From assembly GCA_017965425.1 (NCBI GenBank), contig JAGCPY010000067.1:1-64000 (forward strand): a DNA stretch of 64,000 bases. The letters run 5' to 3'. The notes under the pieces were generated by a model. It made no database searches and was not told the origin of the DNA. It saw only the letters and a program-made list of their open reading frames with translations. This document shows, one piece after another, positions 1 to 9,143 of the stretch (positions are counted from its first letter, which is position 1; every line of letters starts with the position of its first letter). The stretch is from Bacteroidaceae bacterium (GTDB lineage: Bacteria > Bacteroidota > Bacteroidia > Bacteroidales > Bacteroidaceae). The translations under genes and the position numbers were made by a program.

Positions 1-110
1 ATTCATAATTCATAATTAGGGCGAAGAGCAATTCCACGCTTCTTACTATGAAATCGAACTATGAACTACTGTTAATCCATTGTGAATTATGAATTGTGCA
101 TTATGAATTA
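1..110. other. AT-rich intergenic end downstream of rpsG
   Basis: No gene is visible. The stretch has short repeats of the type ATTCATAATT near the left edge and TTATGAATTATT near 100-111, which could pair into an AT-rich hairpin after rpsG. In many bacteria fusA follows rpsG, but it is not within the window. Confidence 0.5.
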
Positions 111-587
111 TTAGAAGCGGAAGTGTGCGAATGCACGGTTAGCCTCGGCCATGCGGTGCATGTCTTCTTTGCGCTTGAAAGCACCGCCCTGTTCATTGTA
201 TGCATCCATAATCTCTGCTGCCAGCTTGTCGGCCATGGTCTTACCACCACGTTTGCGGGCATAGGAGATGAGGTTCTTCATACTAATGCTCTCCTTACGA
301 CTCGGACGGATCTCCGTCGGAACCTGGAACGTGGCACCACCAATACGGCGGCTCTTGACCTCTACCTGGGGAGTTATCTTCTGAAGAGCTTCCTTCCAGA
401 TTTCGAGGGAGTTCTTTTCCTCGTTCTGCATCTTGTTCTTAACAATCTCCAATGCATCATAGAAGATGCGATAAGAGATGCTCTTCTTGCCGTCATACAT
501 CAAGTGGTTGACGAACTTTGACACCTTCACGTCGCCATAAACGGGATCGGGAAGGACTAAACGTTTTTTTGGTTTTGCTTTACGCAT
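111..587 (-). CDS. rpsG: 30S ribosomal protein S7
   Basis: S7 binds the 3' major domain of 16S rRNA and nucleates assembly of the small-subunit head. The 158 aa product has the usual length and begins [15 protein letters not shown], followed by the family signatures [12 protein letters not shown] and a tail ending in [14 protein letters not shown]. It lies 131 bp downstream of rpsL in the same direction, the usual str-operon order, and is probably co-transcribed from the rpsL promoter. Nothing is odd in the reading frame. Confidence 0.98.
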   Translation of the reverse strand: MRKAKPKKRLVLPDPVYGDVKVSKFVNHLMYDGKKSISYRIFYDALEIVKNKMQNEEKNSLEIWKEALQKITPQVEVKSRRIGGATFQVPTEIRPSRKESISMKNLISYARKRGGKTMADKLAAEIMDAYNEQGGAFKRKEDMHRMAEANRAFAHFRF

Positions 588-718
588 TGTTTTGTGAGTT
601 TTTACTTGTTTGGCTGTATTCGTTTGTTTTCTTCAATGCACCTTCTCCTCCTCACGAGGGCAGGCCACATTTACTCAACCGCGTTTATACTAGCACAAAA
701 CAGTTTTAAAAATTAAGA

Positions 719-1102
719 TTACTTCTTAGCAGCCTTCGGACGCTTAGCACCATACTTTGAGCGGCGCTGAGTGCGGTTGGCAACACCAGCCGTATCAAGG
801 GTGCCGCGAACGATGTGGTAACGCACACCTGGCAGATCCTTCACACGACCACCACGCACCAATACGATGCTGTGTTCCTGCAAGTTGTGTCCCTCTCCCG
901 GGATGTAGCTGTTCACTTCTTTAGTGTTGGTAAGGCGAACACGAGCGACCTTACGCATGGCGGAGTTAGGCTTCTTAGGGGTTGTCGTGTAAACGCGAAC
1001 ACAGACACCACGACGCTGAGGACAGTTGTCCAAAGCGGGGCTCTTGCTCTTATCTACAAGCACCTTGCGGCCTTTCCGCACGAGTTGTTGAATTGTAGGC
1101 AT
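719..1102 (-). CDS. rpsL: 30S ribosomal protein S12
   Basis: S12 sits at the decoding centre of the 30S subunit and is the classical streptomycin-resistance locus. The 127 aa product starts at the ATG encoding [13 protein letters not shown]. The open frame runs 44 codons further upstream, but that part crosses the promoter and has no S12 homology, so the internal ATG was chosen. The conserved [10 protein letters not shown] and [13 protein letters not shown] motifs are intact. The lysine equivalent to E. coli K43 and the lysine in GRVKDLP are both present, so the protein looks like the streptomycin-sensitive type. Confidence 0.98.
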   Translation of the reverse strand: MPTIQQLVRKGRKVLVDKSKSPALDNCPQRRGVCVRVYTTTPKKPNSAMRKVARVRLTNTKEVNSYIPGEGHNLQEHSIVLVRGGRVKDLPGVRYHIVRGTLDTAGVANRTQRRSKYGAKRPKAAKK

Positions 1103-1187
1103 TGTTGTTTGGTTTTTTATTATTATTTTATGTATATTTTGTATCGAAGCACGATGAAAACGGACACCATATGCCCATTTCGGGCTG

Positions 1188-1195
1188 CAAAGGTA
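1188..1195 (-). promoter_or_regulatory. rpsL-rpsG promoter, -7 box
   Basis: On the minus strand the box reads TACCTTTG followed by CAGCCC, matching the Bacteroidetes -7 consensus TAnnTTTG. It would start transcription about 80 nt upstream of the rpsL ATG. Confidence 0.7.
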
Positions 1196-1810
1196 AGCAA
1201 AAACCGCCAAACGACAATGCCTTACAGTCCTCAAAAACGCAATTAGGGCATCAAAACGCCCAAAAAAGTCAATTATTTAAGAATATTTAACTATTAGGAG
1301 TGGGTTCAACATTCCTAATGAAGCATAATGACCATCCATAAACAATATACGTTAGCTCATCTTCAATTCACGCTCAACGCCTATACCTATACATTATATC
1401 TTCAAGTATCGCAAGTGGTATTGAACGGTCTGAAAGGCCAATGAGCAGTCAGCCAAGGGCACCACCCTGGGTTTGAACCACAAGGGAATACCCGCCCTGA
1501 AAGGGCAAAAGCATAGATATAGACTTTTTCAAGTGGACTCAATTATATATATTACTCAAAACTGTTTGCTCATACATCCGAAACTTGAAGTAAAAAACTT
1601 CAAAGACTTGAGATTTCAATTACTTTTGTAGTCGTCATAGGAGTGTGGATCATTTGTAACTTGTCGTTTTGCTGCCATAAAAGTATAAAATAATCCACAT
1701 TCCAAGTGTTATTCAGGCATATTCTTTACACTGAACTCACGTTAGAAAACACGTCTCAATCCACATTTCTTCACGATTTTCAGTGAACGTATTGACTAGT
1801 CGATGAGAAG

Positions 1811-1842
1811 GTGTACACCTTCCAACTTTTGAATGCATACAC
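1811..1842. promoter_or_regulatory. GTGTACAC-type site next to iteron unit A
   Basis: GTGTACAC at 1811-1818 lies within the larger palindrome GAAGGTGTACACCTTC. A degenerate GCATACAC follows at 1835-1842. The same motif occurs in the 22-bp arrays at 16740, 35962 and 54984. Confidence 0.45.
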
Positions 1843-1869
1843 CAGAAAAGTGCTCAAAAAAGTCTCAAT

Positions 1870-1951
1870 CCCTCACCGATGGCGATAAAACACAATCAAT
1901 GAAATATTTACAGGTGAGAGATTGGTGAGGGAATGGTGAGGGATGGTGAGG
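1870..1951 (+). repeat. Iteron hairpin unit A
   Basis: CCCTCACC at 1870-1877 is followed by a spacer of exactly 35 bp and then four GGTGAG(A/G) motifs beginning at 1913, 1924, 1935 and 1945, with steps of 11, 11 and 10 bp. The first motif can pair with the downstream ones to form a hairpin. Five further units with the same 35-bp spacer lie in the window. Confidence 0.8.
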
Positions 1952-2250
1952 GTTTTCTCCATCGAAAGTCAAAAACGACTATCAAAAAGACGAAAGACAG
2001 CAAACAAAGCAACTTAAATTACATGATTCATGAAGATTCAATCGCTTTTTATAAGACACGAATTACCATTATTGAGTCCACTTGAAAAAGTCTATTATTA
2101 TGCTTTTGCCCTTAGAGGGCGAAATATAACCTATTGATTATCACCCAGGGCGTTTTCCAAGTGTGGAGCGTCCCGTTGGGCCGAGCGCTTCAAGCATGAA
2201 GCGTCGCAAAGCGCCGAGCGGCCCTGGGATAGGGGCTTACAGTCCTTTCA

Positions 2251-2520
2251 GGACTTTTTCAAGCGGACTCATTATTCAAGTTTCGCGAGTAGTATTTAAC
2301 GGCCTGAAAAGCCAACGAGCAGTCAGCCCAGGGCAACGCCCTGGGTACAAAGGTTCACGGGATGCTCACACTGACTGGGCAAAAGCATTTGTTTGCAAGA
2401 TGCTTTTGCCCTGTCAGGGCGAGATTTTCCGCATCGCGCATACCCAGGGCATGCCCTGAGCTGACTGCTCGCCGCTCCGTTGGGGCGATTCGTTGCTGCA
2501 TATTCATACATCTGAAACTT
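2251..2520. repeat. Nested palindromic repeat element
   Basis: GAGCAGTCAGCCCAGGGCA near 2320 is mirrored by GCCCTGAGCTGACTGCTC near 2452. Inside lies a second inverted pair centred on GGGCAAAAGCATTTG / AAGATGCTTTTGCCC. AAGTTTCGCGAG at the left and GAAACTTG at the right end also pair. A partial copy lies at about 1400-1515 (AACGGTCTGAAAGGCCAATG, AGCAGTCAGCC). The element is probably dispersed in the genome. Confidence 0.6.
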
Positions 2521-2580
2521 GAATGTTGTAATTGATTAGCGAATGCTTTCTGCTTCATTCTCATTTGGTTAATATCAATC

Positions 2581-2662
2581 CCTCACCTCCCCTCACCACT
2601 CCCTCACCATTCCCTCACCTGAAAGCACCTTTCTTTCAGTCGATTATAGCATTCGGTGAGGG
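2581..2662 (-). repeat. Iteron hairpin unit B (reverse orientation)
   Basis: Four CCTCACC motifs begin at 2581, 2591, 2602 and 2613 (steps 10, 11, 11). A 35-bp spacer (2620-2654) and GGTGAGGG at 2655-2662 follow. Read on the minus strand this is the same architecture as unit A, with the same 11-11-10 stepping. Confidence 0.8.
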
Positions 2663-2994
2663 ATTGATGGATTTTGTGGAAAATGAAGGGAGGTGGGTAT
2701 TGGAGCAGAAAACTCTTTCACGAAAACGAATGATTGCCGTCCGGGGAGGATAGCCTTTAGACAAAGTGCCCGATAGGATGGTTCCTCGGGTTCAAGTTCA
2801 ATATCGTATGCAATGAGAAAGGCGGGATAGTGAAATCATTGATAACCGCAGATTGACTGCATTAAACTTAGACCGAACTCACGTATTAAAATATATCAAA
2901 TCGTTTCTAACGCCATTTTTGTCCCTTTTTCATCATAAGAGCCTAAGAATTCCTAAAAAAACATAGAATTAGCGCGTATGTAATAGAAAAGTTG

Positions 2995-3002
2995 TATCTT
3001 TG
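2995..3002 (+). promoter_or_regulatory. Promoter of the first GLUG protein gene
   Basis: TATCTTTG followed by CGCC matches the Bacteroidetes -7 box, 50 bp before the ATG. The preceding bases resemble those before the paralogue at 9144: both have CGCGTA(T/C)GT, an A-rich stretch and GTTGTA(T/C)CTTTGCGCC. Confidence 0.7.
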
Positions 3003-3051
3003 CGCCGGAAAAATAAAACCGTAATTGAAATAATCGTTTATTAACAAATCA

Positions 3052-6000
3052 ATGAAACACAAACTACTTATGATGCTTGCCCTGCTCGTCTGCACGACAA
3101 CGGCATGGGCACAGACGACACTTAACCTCTCGACAGTGACGAATGACATCACTGTTGCCGACGGCACCACCCTCACGGGTCACCTGGACGCAGCAAATAA
3201 CCCTGTGCAAATCTCCATCGCCGCGGGAGCTACCGTCACCCTCAGCGGCGCAACCATCGACGGTGAGGAGTATATCAAAGCAGCAGGCGATGAAGACTGG
3301 TGGCCATGGTCTGGCCTCACCTGCTTGGGCGACGCCACCATTATCCTTGCAGATGGTACAACAAATACGATCACGTCGTTCCACCGCTTCTACAGCGGCA
3401 TCCACGTGCCCTTCAATGCTTCGCTCACCATCCGCGGCACCGGCACGCTCGTGGCCCGCTGCTTCGACCAGAACGGCTCGGGCCGCGCCGCCGGTATCGG
3501 CGGCCGCGCCGGCCAGAATACCGTTGACCGGGACTACAACAGCTGCGGCGATATCATCATCGAGGGCGGCACCATCACCGCCACGGGCGGTTACCTGGGC
3601 GGTGCCGGCATCGGTGCCGGCACGGACACCTACTGCGGCAAAATCATTATCAAGGGCGGCACCGTGACCGCCACGGGCGGACATGACGCCGCCGGCATCG
3701 GCGTAGGCAGCCCCAACAGCCTCCTCTTCGGGAACATCATCATCACCAAAGACGTCACCCGCGTCACTGCCTCCAGCCCCACTCCCGGCACCGGCAGCAT
3801 CGTTTGCCGTTCTACGGTCTCCGCTGCTGTCTACATCGGCGGCACCGTTGACAACAGCGGCAACCTCGTGGGCGGCGTCACGGGCGACATCACCGCCGAC
3901 GCCGTCACCCTCTACCCCTACACCGTGCACTTCGACGCCAACGGCGGCACGGGCTCCATGGCCGACCAGACCCTGATGAACGGCGTGTCCGCCGAGCTCA
4001 CCGCCGGCACCTTCGCCAGGGACGGCTACCTCTTCGCGGGATGGAACACCGCGGCCGACGGCAGCGGCACCAGCTACGCCGACGGGCAGAGCGTCAGCAA
4101 CATGACAGAGACCTCCGGCGCCACTGTCACGCTTTATGCCAAATGGGCAGAACCTGACGAATACTTCGCCAACGCCGGCCATGCCGGCACGCCGGAGGAC
4201 CCGTACCTCATCTCTTCGGAAAGCCACTGGGAGACCCTGTGCGACAACGTCAACGCCGGCATCACCTACAGCGGCAAGCACTTCAAGATGACGGCCGACA
4301 TCGGCTCGAGCCAGAACCCCGTCACCACCATGGTAGGCGGTCCCCGGCCCAACAGTAGCGACTATTACACCTTCAACGGCACCTTCGACGGCGACGGCCA
4401 CACGTTGACGGTCTCCTACACCAATGTCACGTCCGACTGGTGTGCACCCTTCGCCTTCACCTACGGAGCTACCATCAAAAACCTTGCCACGGCAGGCACC
4501 ATCACCTCTTTTGCCAATTACGCCGGCGGCGTGGTGGGCCGCAACGGTACGGCCAAACTCACGCTGACCAACGTGAAGAGCAGCGTCCACATTCAGTCCT
4601 ACGCCACCAGCACTGCCATCTTCGGCGGCCTGGTGGGATGGACCATCAACGCCGACCTCACGGGCTGCGTCTTCACCGGAGAAATGGTAGGCGTGGATAA
4701 CACCACGCGATTCGGCGGTCTGGTAGGCTGGAAGACCGACACCAACGGCTCTGTCCTCAACCTGAAGCACTGCCTCTTCGACCCGTCGCGCGTGTCCATC
4801 GTCACCAGCAACTCCCAGCCCTTTGCCGTGAACAACGGTCAGATGACCTCGGAAAACTGCTACGTCCTCTCCACCGTCTTCGGCACCGGCCAGGGTCCGC
4901 AGGCCCGCAGCATCTCTGCCGGCACGAATGTCACGGTCAGCCCTGTGGGCGAAGCCACGGCCTACGACGTCAGCGGCATCACCGTCTATGGCGACAACCT
5001 CGGCCTGGTCTACAACAACGGCACCACCACCACGTTCTATGCCGGCCAGGGCGTGACCCTGCCCGTCAACCTCGCGTACACGGCCGCCGTTCCGGAGCAT
5101 CATGTCGTCCTGTATGCCGCCGCCAATGCCACCGTTAGCGGCGACGCCAACCCCTACTCGCTGACGTTGGACGACAACGGCAGCGCGGCCGTCACCATCA
5201 GCGCCTCCACCACCCTGCGACTGCAAGGCAGCGGCACCGAGGCCGAACCCTACCTGATTGGCACCTGCGCCGACTGGGACCTCCTGGCCACGAATGTGAA
5301 TCAAGGCACGACGACCTACAGCGGACAATACGTCGAGCTGGTCAGCGACCTCTCGTTCGAAAGCAGCCCCTTCCAGATGGTCGGCGTCAGCACCGACAAG
5401 TGCTTCCGGGGCACCTTCAACGGTAAGGGACATACCATCTCGGTAACCCTCATAGACGACAGTTCGAACGATTTCTGCGCCCCGTTCAGGTTTATCAACG
5501 GCACCACCATCAAATATCTGCACGTCGAGGGAAGCATCCTCAAGTCGAGGGGCAAGAACGCCGCCGGCTTCGTAGGACAGGCCAAGGGTGTCAACTATAT
5601 CATCGGTTGCCGTTCCAGCGTCATTATCGATTTCAATAAAGACGGCGACGTCTCGTCAGGTGGTTTCATCGGCGAACTGCGCGGCGGCGGCACCACCTAC
5701 CTCTCCGACTGCACCTTCGACGGGCGCTTGCGTGGCACAGACGCCGACCATTGGGGCGGCTTCATCGGATGGGTGGCCAGCGGACAAACGGCCAACCTGA
5801 AGAACTGCCTGTTCGCACCGCAGGAAGTGAGCGTCAACAACAGCGGCAACAGCACCTTCGCCCGCCGTGATGGCACCGTGGACCTCGCCAACTGCTACTA
5901 CAAGACACAGCTCGGCACCGCCCAAGGGACGAATGCCAGCAGCATGACCGACGACCAGCTCATCGCAGCCCTCGGCGGATGGGAGGTCCTCAACGGCAAG

Positions 6001-8682
6001 ATTGTGCCCGCCATGAAGGAATATACCTTCGCCGGAGCAGGCACACAGCAGTCGCCCTACCAGATTACCTCTGCCGACGACTGGAAGCACCTTGCCGGCA
6101 ATGTAGCCTTAGGCAACAGCTACAGCGAACAGTACCTCCTGCTGACAGCCGACATCAGCGTCAGCCGGATGATAGGCACGGACACGCCGGCCGGCGCACA
6201 CCTCTTCGCAGGAACCTTCAACGGCGGCGGACACACGCTGACCTTCACCTCCACGAATATCGGAGAATACAATGCCCCGTTCCGTTATGTCAATGGCGCC
6301 ACCATCGAGAACCTCCACGTGGACGGCACCATCACCACCGCCGATATTCATGCCGCAGGTGTGGTGGGTCGTGTCAACGGAGCCACGACGGTCAAGAACT
6401 GCATCAGCAGCGTGACCATCAGCAGCACCGTCAATGGCGACGGTCTGCACGGCGGATTCATCGCCAACATCCTCAAGACCGGCACCGCACACGTCGAGGG
6501 CTGCCGCTTCGACGGCAGGCTGCTGGGCACGAACACCACCCGCTTTGCCGGATTCGTCGGCGATGTGTATTACGCCAGCAATAGCGACCACACCACGGCC
6601 TACCTCAAGAACTGCTACTTCTGTCCCGCAGAAACCAACATCGGAAGTGGAGAAGGAGGTTCCAGTTTCTCTTATTCCTTCGTGTACAGCTATCCAGCGT
6701 GCTACACCCTCAACAACTGCTTCTACCAAAACTACATCTATGAATTCTACCAACAAGGCGGTAAGCAAGCTTTGACGTTCGAGGGTAGCGAACTGCTCAC
6801 CGTGGCCTTTGCCGGCGAGGGCGACTATTACAGCCTCCTCGATGCCACCTTCTATCCTGGCGGCTTCGAAGCCGGCGGCACGCTCTACGGAGGCTGCGCC
6901 AATAACGGAGCGGGCGAGAATGTGAGCATCAACCTCACGCTCAATCCCGCCTACAGCTGCACAGGATATAAAGTTCTCATTGCGCGTAACAATGCAGAAT
7001 CAACGCTGGCCACCATCACCGGCACCGCAAACCCCTACACGCTGAAATTGGAAGGCGGCGAGAACCTCCGCATCGAGCCCAAAGGCGTAACGTTCAAGGC
7101 GTTAAGCGGAGCTGGCACAGAGGGCAATCCCTACCTCATCGAATACCGAGAGCAGTGGGAACTGCTGAGCACCATGACGACAGCCGGCAAGTACTTTAAG
7201 CTGATGATAAACCTCGACAACGTCACCACCATGGTAGATGCGGAGTTCGCGGGCACATTCGACGGTGACGGCCACACCATCACCATTGCCTACGGCAGTG
7301 CCGACAATTACCTTGGGACCGAGTACGTTGCTCCATTCCGCTATGCGAAGGGTGCCGTCATCAAGAACTTGCACGTAGCAGGCGACATCTACACCAACGA
7401 CCAGTATGCCGCAGGCATTATCGGTAAAAGTACAGTCGATGCTACCCATCCTAACACAATCACCAACTGCCGTTCCAGTGTAACCATCCACAGCAACACC
7501 TGGGCCTATGGCTTCCATGGCGGTTTGGTCGCTTGTAACGAAGGTGTTCCTTCCGAACAGGAGGGTGGCGCACTCAATATCATCGGTTGCCTCTTCGATG
7601 GAAGTTTCATTTATGGAACCAAATCCTGTGGCGGTTTTGTGGGTTCTATTGGAACCTACGTGAATCAATCCATCAATATTCAGAACTGCCTCTTTAAGCC
7701 CGCGGCTATTGATCTTAGCGACCCCAGTACAGACTATAACACCTTTGTTTATACATCTAAAAAAATAATTACCCTTCAACGAAGCTACTACACCCAGGCT
7801 TTTGGTGATGAAGAGGGTATCAAGGCATACGTCCTGACAGCCCAGCCCGCCAACCTTGGTGCAGCAGAAACGGCATATAATGTCAGCGGCATTACGGCCT
7901 ACGAGAATGGTCTTGGCCAAGACGGAAAATACTACATCGGTACCATCGGCCTCTACAACGTCCAGTCGAATGCAGACCTGATTAGCGATATTGCTACGAA
8001 CTATAGAAGTGAGAACGTCAATGTCACCCTTCAGGGTCGCACACTCTACAAGGACGGCAACTGGAACACGCTCTGCCTGCCGTTCGACGTGACTGACCTC
8101 GAAGGTACGCCGCTGGAAGGTGCTACCTTGATGGAACTGGGCAACAGCGATGCCTGCAACACAGGCTTCGATGCCTCCACCGGCACCCTCAACCTCCAGT
8201 TCGTGCCTGCCAACCAGATTGAGGCCGGGCACGCCTATATCGTGAAATGGACGAGCGGCAGCAATATCGAGAATCCCGTATTCAATGGTGTTACCGTCGA
8301 AAACAAAGACCCTGCTAACCAGAATGTAACAAGTCGGGACGGCAAGGTGACTTTCAGCGGAACCTACACCTCTACGACCTTCACCGAAGAGAACAAATCT
8401 ATCCTCTTCCTCGGCGAGGCCAGCACGCTGTACTATCCACAGAACGGAGCCTCCATCGGTACCTTCCGCGCTTACTTCACATTAAATCTCGACGGCAGCA
8501 ATGTCAAGGCCTTCGTCCTCAACTTCGGCGAGGAGATACCCACCGGCCTCACCCTCAACCCCTCTCCCGAGAGAGAGGGGAGTGCTGGCGCGTGGTACAC
8601 CGTCGACGGTCGACGTCTGAGCGGCAAGCCCGCACAGAGGGGAATATATGTCAACAACGGCCGCAAGGTAGTTGTGAAATAA
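3052..8682 (+). CDS. Large secreted surface protein, GLUG-type and Listeria-Bacteroides repeats, Por-type tail
   Basis: This 1876 aa product is probably exported and anchored at the cell surface. It starts with a signal peptide (MKHKLLMMLALLVCTTTAWA, cleaved before QTT). The first 290 residues are glycine-rich beta-helix-like sequence (IIIEGGTITATGG, AGIGAG). A Listeria-Bacteroides repeat with VHFDANGG and LFAGW follows at about 290-366. Four large modules then begin near residues 380, 730, 1000 and 1355. Each opens with a PYLI-like motif followed by W..L, and contains FDGDGHT-type, APF and VVGR/GLVGW-type GLUG motifs. Near the end comes LYKDGNWNTLCLPFDV, then a Por/type IX-like tail ending in GIYVNNGRKVVVK. 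A palindromic DNA element is inserted in frame just before the tail (about 8548-8583). Ligand and function are unknown. The 61-65 aa peptide gene at 8744 lies directly downstream. Confidence 0.85.
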   Translation: MKHKLLMMLALLVCTTTAWAQTTLNLSTVTNDITVADGTTLTGHLDAANNPVQISIAAGATVTLSGATIDGEEYIKAAGDEDWWPWSGLTCLGDATIILADGTTNTITSFHRFYSGIHVPFNASLTIRGTGTLVARCFDQNGSGRAAGIGGRAGQNTVDRDYNSCGDIIIEGGTITATGGYLGGAGIGAGTDTYCGKIIIKGGTVTATGGHDAAGIGVGSPNSLLFGNIIITKDVTRVTASSPTPGTGSIVCRSTVSAAVYIGGTVDNSGNLVGGVTGDITADAVTLYPYTVHFDANGGTGSMADQTLMNGVSAELTAGTFARDGYLFAGWNTAADGSGTSYADGQSVSNMTETSGATVTLYAKWAEPDEYFANAGHAGTPEDPYLISSESHWETLCDNVNAGITYSGKHFKMTADIGSSQNPVTTMVGGPRPNSSDYYTFNGTFDGDGHTLTVSYTNVTSDWCAPFAFTYGATIKNLATAGTITSFANYAGGVVGRNGTAKLTLTNVKSSVHIQSYATSTAIFGGLVGWTINADLTGCVFTGEMVGVDNTTRFGGLVGWKTDTNGSVLNLKHCLFDPSRVSIVTSNSQPFAVNNGQMTSENCYVLSTVFGTGQGPQARSISAGTNVTVSPVGEATAYDVSGITVYGDNLGLVYNNGTTTTFYAGQGVTLPVNLAYTAAVPEHHVVLYAAANATVSGDANPYSLTLDDNGSAAVTISASTTLRLQGSGTEAEPYLIGTCADWDLLATNVNQGTTTYSGQYVELVSDLSFESSPFQMVGVSTDKCFRGTFNGKGHTISVTLIDDSSNDFCAPFRFINGTTIKYLHVEGSILKSRGKNAAGFVGQAKGVNYIIGCRSSVIIDFNKDGDVSSGGFIGELRGGGTTYLSDCTFDGRLRGTDADHWGGFIGWVASGQTANLKNCLFAPQEVSVNNSGNSTFARRDGTVDLANCYYKTQLGTAQGTNASSMTDDQLIAALGGWEVLNGKIVPAMKEYTFAGAGTQQSPYQITSADDWKHLAGNVALGNSYSEQYLLLTADISVSRMIGTDTPAGAHLFAGTFNGGGHTLTFTSTNIGEYNAPFRYVNGATIENLHVDGTITTADIHAAGVVGRVNGATTVKNCISSVTISSTVNGDGLHGGFIANILKTGTAHVEGCRFDGRLLGTNTTRFAGFVGDVYYASNSDHTTAYLKNCYFCPAETNIGSGEGGSSFSYSFVYSYPACYTLNNCFYQNYIYEFYQQGGKQALTFEGSELLTVAFAGEGDYYSLLDATFYPGGFEAGGTLYGGCANNGAGENVSINLTLNPAYSCTGYKVLIARNNAESTLATITGTANPYTLKLEGGENLRIEPKGVTFKALSGAGTEGNPYLIEYREQWELLSTMTTAGKYFKLMINLDNVTTMVDAEFAGTFDGDGHTITIAYGSADNYLGTEYVAPFRYAKGAVIKNLHVAGDIYTNDQYAAGIIGKSTVDATHPNTITNCRSSVTIHSNTWAYGFHGGLVACNEGVPSEQEGGALNIIGCLFDGSFIYGTKSCGGFVGSIGTYVNQSINIQNCLFKPAAIDLSDPSTDYNTFVYTSKKIITLQRSYYTQAFGDEEGIKAYVLTAQPANLGAAETAYNVSGITAYENGLGQDGKYYIGTIGLYNVQSNADLISDIATNYRSENVNVTLQGRTLYKDGNWNTLCLPFDVTDLEGTPLEGATLMELGNSDACNTGFDASTGTLNLQFVPANQIEAGHAYIVKWTSGSNIENPVFNGVTVENKDPANQNVTSRDGKVTFSGTYTSTTFTEENKSILFLGEASTLYYPQNGASIGTFRAYFTLNLDGSNVKAFVLNFGEEIPTGLTLNPSPEREGSAGAWYTVDGRRLSGKPAQRGIYVNNGRKVVVK
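8548..8583 (+). repeat. In-frame palindromic 'NPSP' element, copy 1
   Basis: CCTCTCCCGAGAGAGAGGGG forms a palindrome inside the coding frame and is read as LTLNPSPEREG. Peptides of this type are a known sign of small palindromic intergenic repeats that have entered genes. It sits between the body of the protein and its Por-type tail. Copy 2 occupies the same place in the paralogue at 9144 in opposite orientation. Confidence 0.7.
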
Positions 8683-8743
8683 AGAAGAAAACATAATAAG
8701 GTAATTCCTATTCGTTCAGATTCAATTCAAAATACATACACAA

Positions 8744-8941
8744 ATGAAAAAGATTTATTTGATTCCAAAGGTTCACGCCGTGAACGTCGAACCTCATGCG
8801 CACCTCATGGACGTAAGCCCCGTGCAGCGCGTCAGCAGCGAATCTACCGGCATTACATACGGCGGCGGCAGCACCCAGAGTGCCCGTGTCAAAGACCAAG
8901 GCTCGTATGACGTTTGGAAAGAGGACTGGAGCGCGGAGTGA
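8744..8941 (+). CDS. Small conserved peptide following the surface protein
   Basis: This 65 aa product is not assigned to a named family. It starts MKKIYLIPKVHAVNVEPHAH and continues through SPVQRVSS and GITYGGGS to an acidic, tryptophan-containing end (VWKEDWSAE). No signal peptide or membrane segment is visible. It shares 39 of its first 43 residues with the peptide at 12800, and both genes lie immediately 3' of a GLUG-type surface protein gene (here a 61-bp gap). The fixed N-terminal part and the varied short tail are reminiscent of leader-core precursors, but no modification or export gene is nearby. Small Bacteroidales proteins beginning MKK.Y..P are common and mostly uncharacterised. 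Confidence 0.75.
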   Translation: MKKIYLIPKVHAVNVEPHAHLMDVSPVQRVSSESTGITYGGGSTQSARVKDQGSYDVWKEDWSAE

Positions 8942-8977
8942 TAGGTAAGCCTCCGCAACAATCCATAAGATGATCTT

Positions 8978-9014
8978 TGAAGCCGCCACCCCAGCAATTT
9001 GGATGGCGGCTTCA
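8978..9014 (+). terminator. Candidate terminator after the first surface protein/peptide pair
   Basis: The 11-bp stem TGAAGCCGCCA / TGGCGGCTTCA is perfect, with a 15-nt loop. The downstream T-tract is weak (TCTGTGTATT). It separates the pair from the promoter at 9080. Confidence 0.55.
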
Positions 9015-9079
9015 TCTGTGTATTCTGCCTAATTTTTCAAAAAATAATAATAAGGTACGCGTACGTGAAAGAAATGTTG

Positions 9080-9087
9080 TACCTTTG
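9080..9087 (+). promoter_or_regulatory. Promoter of the second GLUG protein gene
   Basis: TACCTTTG followed by CGCC fits the -7 consensus. Just upstream is the perfect palindrome GTACGCGTAC (9054-9063). The region aligns with the promoter at 2995, which suggests common control. Confidence 0.7.
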
Positions 9088-9143
9088 CGCCCGTTTTAAT
9101 CACCACATGGTTTACAAGAACACTTTACCCTTTTAAATTCAAT

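Larger units (their letters stand above)
1503..2111. repeat. Inverted-repeat-bounded segment
   Basis: A 24-bp sequence ending in AAGTGGACTCAAT (1520-1543) is repeated exactly in inverted orientation at 2071-2094. A further 13-bp match (GGGCAAAAGCATA at 1503-1515) pairs with 2099-2111. The arms enclose about 530 bp that include a GTGTACAC site and one iteron unit. A diverged third copy (GGACTTTTTCAAGCGGACTC) lies in direct orientation at 2251-2270. No recombinase gene is nearby. Confidence 0.7.
1270..3051. other. Gene-free repeat island 1
   Basis: About 1.8 kb without a believable coding region. It holds a 24-bp perfect inverted repeat (1520-1543 and 2071-2094), a nested palindromic element (about 2280-2520), a GTGTACAC site, two iteron hairpin units (1870-1951 and 2581-2662), and two short sequences resembling the end of the IS982 remnant (GAACTCACGT near 1737 and 2876). 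The short open frames at 2163-2564 arise from the palindromic repeats and are not credible genes. Confidence 0.7.

Noticed and set aside
2163-2564. Several short frames in island 1
   Set aside because: They are generated by the nested palindromic repeat and overlap one another on both strands.
3064-5523. Open frame of 819 codons on the minus strand opposite the first GLUG gene
   Set aside because: It mirrors a GC-rich repetitive gene, its composition is a run of V, G, A, D and E, and it has no promoter or family motif. The plus strand has signal peptide, repeats and tail.
7102-8232. Antisense frame of 376 codons in the same gene
   Set aside because: No motif, no start context, and the plus-strand gene is well supported. 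It is a shadow frame.
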